This document shows, one piece after another, positions 11,473 to 24,036 of a stretch of 64,000 nt of DNA. Both the position numbers and the translations under genes were made by a program. A model generated the notes under the pieces. The model was not told the DNA's origin. It ran no database searches and worked only from the letters and a program-made list of their open reading frames with translations. Position 1 is the first letter of the stretch. Every line of letters begins with the position of its first letter. Source of the stretch: Artocarpus heterophyllus (taxonomy: Eukaryota; Streptophyta; Magnoliopsida; Rosales; Moraceae); the NCBI GenBank assembly GCA_025403435.1, contig CM046349.1, forward strand, positions 20,544,004-20,608,003, written 5' to 3'.

Positions 11473-13058
11473 TGTTGGGATTTGTTGGATTTTATGATTC
11501 AAATAAGCAGCGAAAAAATCAAAATTAATTCCTACAAAACCCTCGTAGGATCCATACAATTCGATTAGATTGATAAGAAAGTTATAGAATCTTTCCAGGA
11601 TGACAAAAGGGGCAAGATTTCTGGAAGAAAGAGAGCGGGTTCACTTCGATGACACCCTAACTCAAGCTTTTCATATTCAAGGTCGGATTCAGATGTTATT
11701 ACTTAGAGCAACGCCCTCTGTAGGTATCCACACGAACAGACTCTCTCAAAACCTGAATTTGTATACTAGCAGCCTCTCCTTGCGTTAAATGACTTTCTCT
11801 AATTTTTAGGGTTTTAATGTTTTCACCTTTTAGAATAAGAGAACGCCTTTTCTCATCTCATCTCATCTGGCCAGAAACCCTAAAATAGATATATATATAT
11901 ATATATTGACTTCGAGATAGAGTCAGATTTTAACTAGGGTAAACTGTAATTTGAATATAATTCAGAGAATCTAGACAATGTCTGAAATTCAAATATGATT
12001 AGAAAATCTAGAAAATATCTATAATTTGAATAGGATATAGAGAATCTAGATAATGTCAAATTTAATGAACCTAGACATATTTAGTACATCAAATCTGGAC
12101 ATTATCAAGTTCATTGAACCTAGACACAGTAAACCGAAAATTCAGTTTTTGGTTTGTTCTAAGTGTGCGACCCTGTAGGTTCACAAAACGTTGGTAGTGG
12201 GCTTGAAATTCTGTCTCTGGCCCACAAATCATAAGCAGCCTCTAGCAAGACATTATGATTACCCAAGTTATGCAAATGTCAATAATCTGACATAACCTAA
12301 TCCACAATAAGTATGAAAGTCCTTTTGTCACTAGATACCTTGATTGAACATAAAGCATGGTTTATGTCATTCTTACACTATTCAATCATATTAAGTAGAC
12401 TGATATTGATAACTCTTATCAATTCATTCTAGTATGGCCATACATTTTTCTGCAATCTAACTTATCGAGGGGGCCATAGATATCTTTCTTATAATAAATA
12501 GGGACAAATTCCTTCTTAATGACTCACATTCCTCACATGATTCACTCTATATCCAACAACAATCCATTCTATCATCCTATCAAAGATAATATTAGAATGT
12601 GTCAAAATATAGAACTTGTCATATAGGAAACAATGGTGATTTCAAGTTAGAGGACTAGGATAATACTATTGTGATGAGAATCACTTATGACAATTATCCA
12701 TGCAGTATTCTCATAGCGGGTCGATCCAATACATCATTTCTCAAATATGTATCTATGAGTTGACTTAGTATCTCATACACATGATTAGTAAAACATAATC
12801 ATCAGTCAAACTTCATACTAGTCTTCATTCATTATTATCCTAATAATAATGACCGACTAGGGATAATTTAAAATAGAATTCAATTTTCATCTAAGAGTTT
12901 TACTATCAAGTCACATACTTGATGACCTTAGGCAAATTAACTATTCATAGACTTGGAATAAAAAACAATAATGAAAATGCCTCTTTATTGATAAAATGCA
13001 AATGCAACGAAGTCAAAATGTGGTCATTACATAATTCGCCTAGGGCACATCACTAATA
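11473..13058 (-). repeat. 5' LTR of copia A (complete, about 1.59 kb)
   Basis: On the + strand it runs from TGTTGGGATTTG at 11473 to ...CATCACTAATA at 13058. The outer end corresponds to TAACA in the 3' LTR, so the terminal CA has mutated to TA. The region 12393-13058 is repeated at 5326-5985. A (AT)n tract lies at 11889-11906. Confidence 0.88.
11889..11906. repeat. (AT)9 microsatellite
   Basis: Uninterrupted AT dinucleotides inside the 5' LTR of copia A. Confidence 0.9.
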
Positions 13059-13363
13059 ATCTTTTCATTTATTAAGAATGTTCTCATGATAATGTAAGCA
13101 TCGTATGTTACTATCCATAAATATATTAAGATGTATTGAGGGTTGAAATGTGATGATGACAGTTTTATATTATTAATTAAAGGTGCTACACTAAACTGTA
13201 GTTTATTTATTGTTTATATTTTGTTTTTGATTTGAGAGTTTTTATTTAAGTCCCAAGCAAATTTTTTTTGAAGTTTTATTTTTATTTTTTGATTTTTATT
13301 TAATTTATTAAAAACTGTTAACCACCACTTAGGGGCATTATAGAATTTTTGGTATCAGAGCTT
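13059..13363 (+). mobile_element. Ty3/gypsy LTR end plus primer site (element B-gypsy)
   Basis: TGGTATCAGAGCT at 13350-13362 is a tRNA-Met primer site. It is preceded by CACTTAGGGGCATTATAGA, which resembles the LTR end before the primer site of gypsy element 1 (AAGGGGCGTTGCA). The LTR side is cut at 13059 by copia A. Downstream no Gag frame was recognised, so the internal region is deleted or heavily decayed. Confidence 0.65.
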
Positions 13364-16091
13364 TGGTTTGATTAACCTAGATAGTGTAGCATCACTTTAA
13401 AAAGCAGTTTTTGAGATGGTTTTAAAGTTGAATTTTAATGTCATCATCAAATTGAACCTTCAGGTTTATTTATACAGTCTAAGAGGATGTCCTGACATGG
13501 AAAAACCCTAGAATAGAATATTAACGATTATGTGAGTGCGATGATTGTGTGGAATAAATTTATACGTATATTGCTTAAGAGAGATTCATATAGTTACAAA
13601 GATTTATAAGCCTTTTATCTCATGAGAAATGATAAGAAATACAAGGCTTGAGTTGTTGATTTCAAGATTTGGCATGATTGTGTCAAATTCTGCATAGTTA
13701 ATTCAAGTATGTAGTAAATATGCATGAACTCAATGGAGTACTTAAGTCTCAATAAATTTTCATAGAAGTTCTATTTACTTGAGGAATACGAGATACGTTA
13801 GGGGCCCATGACATTGAATCTTGAGTGATATAAATGTTAATCCTTTGGTCTGTTGAGATTTGTAAAGTCAAGGAATTTATGAATTCCAAGGTTGGAATAT
13901 TTATGTTGCGTATGTTGTATTTAATTGGTGTCTATGGTCTTTACAAATAGATATAATGTGAAAATGACCAATAGAAGTTTCTTTAAGTAAATCATGATAC
14001 TTGAGACATATGCGATGATTTTGGACTTGAAGATGAAAGCATTTGAATCCAAATATTTAGATCATAAATCTTTTGATTACTTAAGGTTTTGTTATATGAG
14101 GAATTAAAGGTTGTATAAGTAATATTGTGAGGATTATAGATGTCTTTAAGTAGTAACATCAATGGTCCTTGCTCTTTGATGTGATTTATGTTGAAAAACA
14201 AAACGTATATTGATTTCAAGGTTAGTCATGCTTTAAAACACATTGTAGCATTAATGATGAATATATTGATAGATGTTGAGTATTCAGGATAAGATAGTAG
14301 TGTGCGTATTGTTCAATAAGGTTTTGATTAAATCAAACTATTTGAGTTACAAGAGAATTTTGTTGTTATGGAATGATTTGGATAACATTTAAGAGGACCT
14401 TTGATTATTATCAAATCAGACTTGTTATTTATCTCAGTTAAATTGTTTTTAAGAATTGGGCTTAAGATCTATACAAGTTGGGCTTCAATTTTGTGCTAAT
14501 TATTAAACTTGTTCCAAATGTGTTAACGCTTGAAATAACCCAAACCATTTCAGCTTAAAACATTTTGGCCTAGTCCAAATTCTAAATTAGTTTGATCCAT
14601 TAAAAAAATACACTGTCTCTTGCACGTGGTCTCTATCCGTGTCACCTATAGTGATTTAATCATTGTCTACATATACGTTTACTATTCATAGGAGCTTATT
14701 TCTCCAAGTTCACACTCTCTCTAAACTTTTCATTCTTTCTCTAAATCGTAAATCCTCCTCCTTCTCGCTAGATCTTCTTTTTTCTCTTTCTAAAAGAAGA
14801 AGGATTTCCAAGATTCTACAACTTACTGTCTGGATTTTTCTTTTCCTATTTACTCTTCTTTCATCTCATCATGGACCCAAAGTTCCAAAATCTAAGAAAG
14901 TATTTTTCATCACTTTCCTAGAAGATTCTCAGGAAGAAATACAAGACTAGGATCACTTTGATTGTGGATTTTTATGTGTTTTGGCATCCCTAGGGATGTG
15001 AGGATGTTGATAGAAGGAAAGATCCATCCAAGTGACTTTAGTCAAGACGTTGGTTTACTAGGTATGGGTACCAGTTGTAGTGCGATGAAGAGAAGAGCTC
15101 GTGCCATCAGTCGTCACTTGTAACAAATGTGAACGACAAAATTGTAACAGTAAATGTACTTCACCTGAGTTTATGTCTATAAGATAAATAAATTTCTATA
15201 GGGATGGACTTTCTAAGGAGGACTTAGATGATCTCCATGCTTCTTTTAAAGATCATCGTAGTTTGTATGTTCAAGGTGTAATCTCTAAACTCTAGCCTAA
15301 ATTCCATGCAGAAAGACAACATCTACGGAATATAGCATTTTAAGATCATGTGTGCCAAATCATAAGAAAACTAGATGGGGACTAAGTCGTCACTTTATAA
15401 AGGTTGTTAAGTGTTTGTTTGTTTAAAATCGTTTCAATTGGTGTTCAATAATCTATGTCTCTCTTCGGAAAAACTATTTTGTATTTAAAATATTTGCTTT
15501 TGTGTCTAGCATAATTGTGGTTATTAGATTGATATAGTATGTGTTAGTGTCTCATTTAATCTATGGTTGTCTTTTAAAAATATATATATACATATATATG
15601 TATATAAACATATTATTGTGTTAGATACATCATATACCTTACTGTGACATGTTTGAATTTTTGAAACTTATGCAGACATTTCAAGACTTGTGTCTCAAAT
15701 TTCAAAAGTCTTATAGTAGCCTATCGTTTGTATCAATTTTCTAGATTTGGTTTACGATTGTCAAAAGGTCTTTTACAATCATGTCAGAGTATCTTCTGTC
15801 AAACTATTCTCAATTATCAAAAGTTATAAAGTTTAAGTCTAAATTTTTCAAAAGTTGATCAGCCTTTCCATAACTGTCAATACCTTTTTCTTACCTTCTT
15901 ACTTGCACAATATTTTGTTTAGATCTTTGGATTACCTATTCATTACCTACTCGGCCTGCCTCCTTAGTCCTTTTGCATATTTGCCATCTTCAAAATCTCA
16001 TGTAGAACTTTGAGTTTGAACGGAGCAGACTTAAAGTAACTAGTCATACAAATCAAATGTGGCTACCTCCCAGTCAACAAGGAAAATAAAG
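13364..16091. other. Unassigned AT-rich sequence between gypsy primer site and LOG relic
   Basis: No convincing coding region. From about 14540 to 14830 the sequence looks like a plant promoter and leader: a pyrimidine-rich CACTCTCTCTAAAC-type stretch precedes a short open frame (14663-14950) without recognisable protein features. An (AT)-rich palindromic tract lies at about 15580-15605. It may be the remains of gypsy LTR or internal sequence, but this cannot be shown here. Confidence 0.4.
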
Positions 16092-16660
16092 AATATCAAT
16101 GTCTTTTGTGGTTTTAGCCCTAGAGAGGATAAAGTCTACCTAGAAGCCGAAAGATAATTGGGACAAGTTTTAGCATGTCGAAGAATTAGCCTAATCTATG
16201 AGGGTGGTAGTGTGGGAATGATGGAAAATGTGGCAATAGCAGCTAAGTCTAGTGGTGTCAAAGTCTTGAGCATTATTCCTTATCTCCTAGCTGAGGCAAA
16301 CCTTTGTGAGAAAAAAATAGATAGGTAGAAAAGAGTTTTGGACATCCCTAAACATCTTAAAACTATGATCGATAAGTCAGATGCTTTTATAGCATTACCT
16401 GGTGGTCTAAGTATTCTTGAGAAAATATTCATGGTTGCGAGTAAGAATTTATTGGGCATTTGCTCCAAACCCTTAGATCTTTTGAATGTAAATGGTTTTT
16501 TGATGGTTTTTTAAAATTTTTAGATTATGCTGTGGAACAAGACTTCATTGTAGAGTCTGAGAGACAAATCTTAGTTGTTGCTTCAACAACCAAGGAACTG
16601 CTAGATAAGATGCAAATCATACATCTGGAATCTGACACTATAATATCCAAGCTTAATTAA
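16092..16660 (+). pseudogene. Intronless LOG (cytokinin riboside 5'-monophosphate phosphoribohydrolase) pseudogene
   Basis: LOG enzymes release active cytokinin from its riboside monophosphate in the cytosol. The translation follows a LOG protein nearly end to end: INVFCGFSPRED (family CVFCGSSPG), LIYEGGSVGMM (family LVYGGGSIGLMG), VLSIIP (VIGVIP), DKSDAFIALPGG (the signature start), ICSKPLDLLNVNGFF (KPVGLLNVDGYY), a VEQDFI block and the C-terminal TTKELLDKM...SKLN. It carries stops at 16155 and 16326 and a one-base shift in the T run at about 16496-16501. The PGGxGTxEE active-site motif has become PGGLSILEK. Plant LOG genes are normally split by several introns, and none interrupts this copy, so it is best explained as a processed (retrocopied) pseudogene. 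The 5' end before the CGS motif is not recognisable. There is no poly(A): the frame stops exactly where copia sequence begins. Confidence 0.85.
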
Positions 16661-16664
16661 GAGT

Positions 16665-18235
16665 TTTGGCTGAACATGACAATGATCCTTACAGTTACAC
16701 AGAGGCTATGAAGGATGTTGAGTCAAAGCATTGAAAGAAGCTATGAACATTGAGATGAAATCTATGGAAACTATTCAAATCTGGGAGCTTGTAGATCTTT
16801 CCAAAAGGGTAAAACCTACAGGGTGTAAGTAGATTTAGAAGAGAAAGAGAGGAGCAAATGAGAAAGTCAAAACCTATAAGGCTAGACTAGTAACAAAGGG
16901 ATACATGCAAAAGAAAGGAATCAATTACGAGGAAACCTTTTGCCTGTAGCATTGCTTAAGTCCATCTGCATTCTCTTGTCCATAGCTGCCGCTCTCGACT
17001 AAGAGATTTGGCAAATGGATATCAAGATGACCTTTCTAAATAACTATCTTGATGAGTCCATATATATAGTATAGCCAAATAGGTTCAAAGCTAAGAGTTA
17101 AAAGGTTAAAGTCTGTAAGTTGCTAAAGTCTATTTATGAACTTAAGCAGGCTTTTTGTTCTTGGAACATAAGATTTGATCAAGTGATCAAGTCTTGTGGA
17201 TTTGAACAAAACATGGACGAACTATGTGTTTACAAACACATTAAGGATCAGAAGGTAGTTTTTCTACTGCTCTATGTAGATGACATTCTGCTTATTGGTA
17301 ATGATGTTGGGGCATTATCATTGGTCAAATTATGATTGACCAAGTAGTTTGACATGAAGGACTTGGGTGAAGGTAATTATGTTTTGGGTATCTAAATCTT
17401 TTGGGATAGAAAGAACAAAATGATAACTTTATCCTAAGCTACATACATAGATAAACTTCTTGAGTAGCATGCAATGTAAAATTCTAAGAAAGGTGGGCAA
17501 CCGTCTAAGTCTGAAATTACTTTTTCTAGGAAGACTCTCCAAAATCTGATAAAGAAAGAGAATACATAAAGAAGGTACCTTATACTTCGACAATGGGTAG
17601 TTTCATGTATGCAATGCTTTGCACATGACCGGACATTTGTTATGTAGCCAAGATAGTAAGTCGATTTCAATTAGATTCTCGACTGAACTACTAGGTTACG
17701 GTCAAGCATATTTTCAAGTACCTAAGAAGGACTAGAGATTATATGCTAGTATATTCTGGTGAGGATTTAACACCTCTTGGATACACTAATTTGGATTTGC
17801 AATCTTGTCTAGATTCGAGAAGATCGACTATTAATTTAGTGTTTACTCTAGGTAGAGGTGCCATTATTTAGAGAAGTGTCAAACAAGATTGCACTTCGGA
17901 TTTAACAATGGAGGCCGAGTATGTGGCAGCTAGTGATGCTTTGAAAGAAGCCAGGCTCTGTAAGTTCCTTAAGGATCTTGAGATAGTTATTGGTATGGAT
18001 AAGACAGTATCATTGTATTGTGATTATACTACAGCAATAGCTAATGCTAAAGAACCAAGATTTCATAATAAGAGTAAGCATATTCATTGGAAGTATCGTG
18101 TAATAAAGGACTTCATTGAGAGTAGGCATGTTGCAGTATACAAGATCCCATCTGAAAATAATTTAGCTGATCTTTTCACGAAGACGCTAACTACGAGAGT
18201 TTTCAAGAAGCATGTAGAGACTATGGGGATGTGAG
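16665..18235 (+). pseudogene. copia B RT-RNase H fragment
   Basis: Begins within the N-terminal RT region (AEHDNDPYSYTEAMKDVE, then WELVDL...) and runs through KARLVTKGYMQKKGINYEET. Frames are broken between about 16700 and 17120. The catalytic LYVDDILLIGND is intact near 17270-17310. RNase H is readable at 17908-18235 (MEAEYVAASDALKEARLCKF ... LADLFTKTL) and ends VETMGM followed by a stop. Several stops and small shifts lie between. Not functional. Confidence 0.9.
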
Positions 18236-18272
18236 ACATGTCGTATTTACTCACTTAGTGCAAGTGAGAGAT

Positions 18273-20187
18273 TGTTAGACATGATGCCCTAAGGTGTAAA
18301 TGTTGTAATAGGTTTTTAGGGACATTTTATTAATAAAAATATTTATTATGCATATACCAAATGTTGTCTTTTTTATGCTCATTTCTATTGAATATATGAT
18401 ACGCAAACAAAAATTTGAGACTGTTAGTCTAAGACTTTTTATGATAGACAGATTATGTGGAAAATATGAATCTTAAAGGTGATAGTCTAAATGATAAGAT
18501 CTGCAATTGAGTGAATAAAATTGGATGCTTAATTCATGCTAAGATTGTTATGTTGTCTACATCCCTAACAGGAGATGACTTGTCTTGGTCATCGGAGTGG
18601 GACTCTACAAGTAGAAACATTGGTATATTGTCATAGGTGATGATATATTGGATTGAGACGAAAAGTTGAATTAATTTGGTTAATAATTCTACTTGTCTAG
18701 ATAAATTCATTTTAGACAATCATATGTGTTGTGTCTTAATCCTAAAATGACTAATAGGCTCATATTCTTGGCTTATGTCTTTTGATGTACCAAAGGGTGA
18801 CATCCTGATGATGGTACGCATACCAATATATTGGAGACATGACTCTTGATCCTCGTAGACTCATTATTTATAGATATGAAACCCATAGCTCTTTTGTAGA
18901 ATTAATGATATTCTCTTATATGTATTATCCTGTAATTGAAAGACTGGAGCGCTTAACTATTCAGATACATAGGTGTAACCAAATGTACAGTACTTATGAA
19001 TAGATTCCAATAGTGAGATAATGGAACGTAGGATAAAATAATTGGGAAAGTAAAACATAATTTATCCTTAAGCTAATTATGAATATCCTATGGGGATATG
19101 ACACATTATGATATGTCATGGACGGTTAGCTTATTAGTGCATTGTAATTTTATATAGTTCGAGAGTGTAACTCTAAGCTTTTAGTAGAGTAGCATTAGAA
19201 GATAATTATAAAATATATATATAGGATATGTTATTTTATAATTATAGGAGCTTGATCTATATATGTCCATCGGGTTCCTTTGGTAGCTCTCAATAAATCT
19301 GCAACGATACTTTGTATTTTTCCTATATATTGGTGACTTGTGTTAATTATTAGATTGGTTGAAATTCAATAAGAGTGGATTTAATAATTTATGTTAGTTT
19401 GTTGGTTGAATTAATTTTGTAAATTAATTCAATAAAATATGTTGAATTACTTGGATAATACTTTGTTTACTATGGGATTATCTATATATGATTGTTTTAA
19501 TCAGATAAATTTTTAATTAGGTTATTTAAATTAAAACTTAGAATCTATCTAAGATTCCCTTGTAAAAATAAGATATTCTGAGGATTCTAAATTAGCATAT
19601 GGTCAGTAGGCCGATGGTTAAGTTAGGCAAGCTGATAGAGCTAGTTTGGCACGCTGATCTCCCAGATCAGCATGCCAAAAATGCTACAATCAGGTCATAT
19701 GTTTTTGACGCATTTTTCATCAAAAGTTGATCCAGACTCGAATTTTGAAGCCTAATTTGATAAGGTTTAAACCTAGATTCGACCACTATAAATAAGGGTG
19801 AGTTTTCTTTGTTATTTAGCTCATTTGAGAAGCATAGAGTGAGTACTCTAATAAGAGAAACTCTAAAACTCCCTAAGAGATATTGTTCAATATCAAGAAT
19901 CTTAGCTCTAAGTATTTTCAAGTTGTTGGAAAGAGACTCACCAAAGGAAAAGCTATACGACGTGTGACCACCCTCACTCCGATTATGGATAGAGAATAGC
20001 AAAGAAGACTAATTAATTGAGGCACTTTTGGAATATTCTTCTCTACACGTATTCCTACTACTTTCGGTATACAAAAGAGATATGTAAGATTTGTCATTAA
20101 TTTATGTATTTAACATATCAAACTTGTTATTTGAAAAATACTATAATTTAAAATTTTTAAAATTTTGTTACGTATTGTTTTCCAACA
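18273..20187 (+). repeat. 3' LTR of copia B (1.9 kb)
   Basis: Starts TGTTAGACATGATGCC right after the purine-rich GTGCAAGTGAGAGAT and ends ...TTTTCCAACA at 20187. A TATAAATA box lies at 19787-19794. Degenerate copies of the TTCGGCCTGCCGAA-type palindrome occur at about 19601-19680, ending about 107 bp upstream of that box. The same LTR family is found at 25111, 32019 and 52974. Confidence 0.88.
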
Positions 20188-21240
20188 ATGAATTACAAGG
20201 ATCATGGTCACAACACAATAGAGCGTGGAAGTCTAAAAAGGTAGATCCAAGCAATAATTAGACATGAGAAATTATTGTAATAAGTCAAAGGCAAAATGAA
20301 GCATAAAAATGGGAAAGAGAATCAAAAGATGTTGTTGTTAGAGTAGAAATAGTGATCCACGAAAGGTCTGAAAAGGAAGAGAACTATGGGTTTGGTTAGT
20401 AAGCTAGAAAAAAGAAGGATAGAATGTTTAAAAGAGGTATGTCACCTTCAAGCATATTCAAAATAGAAAAAGCCGATGACATATATCAAGCTCGGTCCAA
20501 AAAACTTTGCAAGAATAAAGACATTTCATGACAACCTTTTAGAGGGAACATTAAAGATTCATGGGATCGAAGTCCAAGGAATATTGATTGATGGGGCATT
20601 AGTGCAGATGTACTTTTCTAAGATACATTAAAAAGAATGTAACTAAGTAAAGAAAAATAAAAAAGAACGAGGCCTAGTACTTTAACTTCAATTGGCTTCG
20701 AGGGTACTAGAGTCACTCCAAGAGGGTCTGTCATAATGAATGTGGAAGCTACAAACCAAGTCCTAGACGTTGGTTTCTCAAGCTATAATGTAATCATAGG
20801 GAGAAGTTAGATTCATTGAATGGAAGTAGATGCTTCAACCCTACATTAGGTCATGAGATGTCTAAGTTTAGATGAAAGATCTAAGTTAGACATAAGAAGG
20901 GATCATCCGATGGCTCAGATACGTTATAATAAAGCTATAAGGATAAAAGAAGCAAAGACGAGTGAGAGAGGGTAAAAAAGGAGTTGTCCTAGGGTTTTTG
21001 CAAATTAAAGGAGGGCCCACCTAGGGAAATGAAGAAGGAAAAAAAATAGTTAGATTTGAAAAAAATTGAGCCACTTGATGAGCCATTTTTTTTTTATCAA
21101 AACGGTCTAGAGAAAACGATTCTAGTGGGAAACCTCTTGGAAAAATAAAAGAAAAAGTGATCCAATTCTTGAAGGAGAATAAAGATGCCTTGCTTGAAGC
21201 CATAATGATATGGTGGGAATAGACCTGATGAGACTGTAAT
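20188..21240 (+). pseudogene. Tat/Ogre-type Ty3/gypsy gag-protease relic
   Basis: Immediately after the copia LTR the translation reads YKDHGHNTIERGSLKR. This matches the zinc-binding YHRxHGHDTExCxxLK segment of Tat/Athila-lineage Gag, with the Cys lost. Protease follows at about 20545-20620 (KIHGIEVQGILIDGALVQ, with a DGA where D-T/G-GA is usual). Then come IGFEGTRVTPRGSVIMN and VLDVGFSSYNVIIGRS (about 20695-20815), which match the protease tail of this lineage. Near 21150-21220, VIQFLKENKDALLEA matches the segment just before RT. Many stops and shifts; RT itself is not found. Confidence 0.72.
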
Positions 21241-21779
21241 AGTATACATTTTATAAGGCTAAAATTATTCAAGTATGCTTTTATTTCTTATTAAATCTTC
21301 TAATTAATAGCATTTTGGTGTTAAACAACATTTTTGTGTCTTAGTGTAAAAATGTGTTTAAATATGTATTTTTAGTATGTTTTTGTGTCTAAGTATGTTT
21401 TTAGTAATTTTTAGAAGTCTTTTGTGTGTAAAATATTTGTTTCGTTTGAAATTAATTAAAAGCATAAAAATAATCTGTTGTGATTTTTATTTTTGTCTTA
21501 ATGTGTTGTTAAAATATGTTTTTAGTATGCAAATATATTTTTTGTATATTTTTAGTAGTGTCTAAAAATATTTCCAAGTCTTAAATATTATATTTATGCA
21601 AAACTATTAAGGCTCGAAATTTTAGAAGTTTATTTTTATTTTTAGTGTGTTTTGTAGTGATTCAATGTAAAATACATATTTTTATTATATTTTTATAAAT
21701 ATTATTTGTGTAAAATAATCAATTTTGTTTTAATCTTCTATTTTTTAGATTTGAAATTTAGATAAAAAAAAATAGGAGT
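21241..21779. repeat. T-rich degenerate repeat
   Basis: Strongly AT-rich, with loose repetition of blocks such as TATGTTTTTAGTA and GTGTCTAAGTATG (for example near 21365-21400 and 21510-21555). No reading frame worth reporting. It may be the non-coding 3' part of the Tat-type element before it. Confidence 0.5.
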
Positions 21780-22340
21780 AAAACGGTGTCAAAACGGACA
21801 AAATTGGACATCAATTGCTTCAAAAGAAAAGAAAAGAAATCCAATTTTGAATACAAGAGGACATGTGGCAAAACAAAAGCTGTCGATTCGCTGCCAATAG
21901 ATCTAAACCGTCCATTTGAGGCCAGGAGTCGCAACGTGAGCTGTGTGTCGGCGCTAATGCAAGTCAGTGGGGCCCACTTCATCTTAGAATTGTCCAATCC
22001 AGTGCAGCGAGCTCAGATGCAGCCTTTATCTTAGCCTTCTGATTAGCGTATCATGACCCGATCCAATGGCCAGTACCTAGTCCCGCATGCCCACTAACAT
22101 CGACCATCGGATGAAGTCAAATCCACTTAATTATGGTGTAGATCGTGGTGTTTGGTCTTTGCCGCGCGTGCGAACCAGTGGATAAAATGCAAAAATCTGC
22201 ATTCCGAAGAGGCAAATACGAAGGAGAAAAAAAATGAAATCTTACACGCTCTGAAGAAAATTTTCTCCACCATAGGTGCCCCACAGTGTTAATATTTGCC
22301 TATAAAAGGAAGCTGACGGCTTCATTGCAACAGCACCATT
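21780..22340 (+). other. LTR-like promoter segment
   Basis: GC content rises abruptly (about 21880-22180). The segment has CCAAT-like sites near 21996 and 22061 and a TATAAAAG box at 22301-22308 followed by a short leader. No gene follows. The pattern is what an LTR U3/R region looks like, and the position after a Tat-type gypsy relic fits. LTR ends were not found. Confidence 0.4.
22301..22308 (+). promoter_or_regulatory. TATA box, probably of a retrotransposon LTR
   Basis: TATAAAAG follows GC-rich sequence and CCAAT-like sites at a normal distance for a plant core promoter. No downstream coding region. Confidence 0.4.
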
Positions 22341-24002
22341 CGGAGAAGATAAAAAAATATTAAAATAATATCTAAATTAGAGTAAAGAGTTTGATAAAGC
22401 AAAGATATGATCTTATATGTATAGTATTTGGTATGGTTTTAATTCTATATTTATACTGTAATGTTTATATTTTTATGAAATAAATTATATTTCCATCGTT
22501 TTTTAAAATTACTACTAATATTGTTATGTTGTCCAATTCTTACATAAATTCAGCCATGCTGTCTTTGTCTAATTGAATTGTGTTGCATAATTAGTATTTG
22601 AATAATGCCTAATCTTAAGTGGCAAGACTCTCGATTGGAAAATCGGTGGAAATAGTATTTAGAATATTAAACTTTCTAGGAATTTGTTTGAGAATATGCT
22701 CATAGTTAGAGAGAGAAGACATAGTTGAAGAAAAGTTTTAAAGTCGAGATTTTAAAACCCAAGAAGGAGGCGTGAGGTTTGAAAAGAGAAAAAGTTTCTT
22801 TTTTCCCATGAAAATCGTAATCTTTGTGAACTTTCGATCAGAGGAAATAGAAGGCTAACGTGGGAGGCAATTTAAAACCCAAACGACGGCAAAAAAAATA
22901 TGACAACAAGATAAGGAGCATTTCGAATAAATAAAAGTGTGAAGAGGGAAACATCGTCGTTAAGCTAAAGAAGGAAAGGAATCAAGATTTAAAGAGAAGC
23001 GTGGGCTCAAAACTGTTAAAAAAGAGCAAATTAATATGAGGATGTGTAAATAGATTAGACGTCTAAGGTGAGGTGATTAACAATGAATAACATAGATTAA
23101 GCTAGTTATTTAAACATTTACAATGCCCCAACGCCTATAAATAGGGGTAAAATCCAATCATTGTAACACATTTGCAGACTTGAGAATAAATAAGAATTTA
23201 TTTGAAGTTTATTCTATTCTTGAGTCCATTTAAGTGAAGTATTTTGTTGTTTCTTGTTTGAGAGAATTTCAACACAAATACATACACAAAGGGGAAAAAA
23301 AAAGTCCACTATGATTGATACCTCATTTGAATTTCTGTCAACGGTTCTTCAAGATGCATTTTCTTAATAAAAGTGCTTAATGTTCAGTTCAGATTGATAG
23401 ATCTAAACCTTATAATACTTTTTTCTTTTTGACCTTAAAGCATTCCCATCTTAACATAAAATTTATTTCTCTTAATAGCTCAATTTATACTTTTCTCCTT
23501 ACAATCATTATCGACATCTTTAGCCTTTTTAAAGTGCACAACTTCTAGTTTAATCAACTAAAGAAACGAGGAAAAAAGGGGGAAAAAAAAAAAGCCAACC
23601 ATACAAACAAGCAAGTGCAGTAGTTAGAGGCCCTTTATTATCTATTTTTGGAATAAAGGAGGGATTGGAATTTCCCAAAATGATGATAGGCAATTTATTC
23701 CAGGGATGGAAAAGAAATAATGTAGGTATATGTATTATAAAAGCAAATCCATATAATCTGATGAATACCAAACCGCCCATACACAACACCACCCCACAAA
23801 ACCAACCACAAACCCCAACAACCACCACCACCACCACCCCACCCCCCCCCAACAAAACAAATAACCAAAAAATAAAAAATAAGATAATCCTTTTCAACTC
23901 TGTTATTTTACGCGTTTTGGTCTAATTCCCTTGGTTTGATGCTAATGTACCTAGTCACGTAATATCTCAGTTGCCTTGAGTTGCCATTTGCAGTCCTATA
24001 AA

Positions 24003-24036
<34 letters not shown>

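Larger units (their letters stand above)
5326..13058 (-). mobile_element. Ty1/copia retrotransposon A
   Basis: On the - strand the order is 5' LTR (11473-13058), tRNA-Met primer site, a leader of about 1.5 kb, Gag, protease, integrase, RT, RNase H, polypurine tract, and part of the 3' LTR (5326-5985). Integrase before RT is the copia order. The 3' LTR matches only the first about 660 bp of the 5' LTR, then changes to gypsy pol sequence. This end was lost by deletion or recombination, so no target duplication can be tested. Confidence 0.93.
16661..20187 (+). mobile_element. Ty1/copia element B, 5'-truncated
   Basis: Only the RT-RNase H half of pol, the polypurine tract and one LTR are present. 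No 5' LTR, primer site, Gag, protease or integrase lies upstream; the sequence instead joins the LOG pseudogene. LTR ends and pol match the family of element C (25111-33798) and the solo LTR at 52974. Confidence 0.88.

Noticed and set aside
15950..15975. CGGCCTGCCTCC, a partial match to the LTR palindrome
   Set aside because: A single half-matching site, not clustered; likely chance.
23136..23143. TATAAATA site as promoter of a gene
   Set aside because: No coding region follows; better read as LTR remains.
23550..23925. Frames rich in Val/Gly or Thr/Pro
   Set aside because: Arise from the CA/CCA and C-run simple repeat; no protein features.
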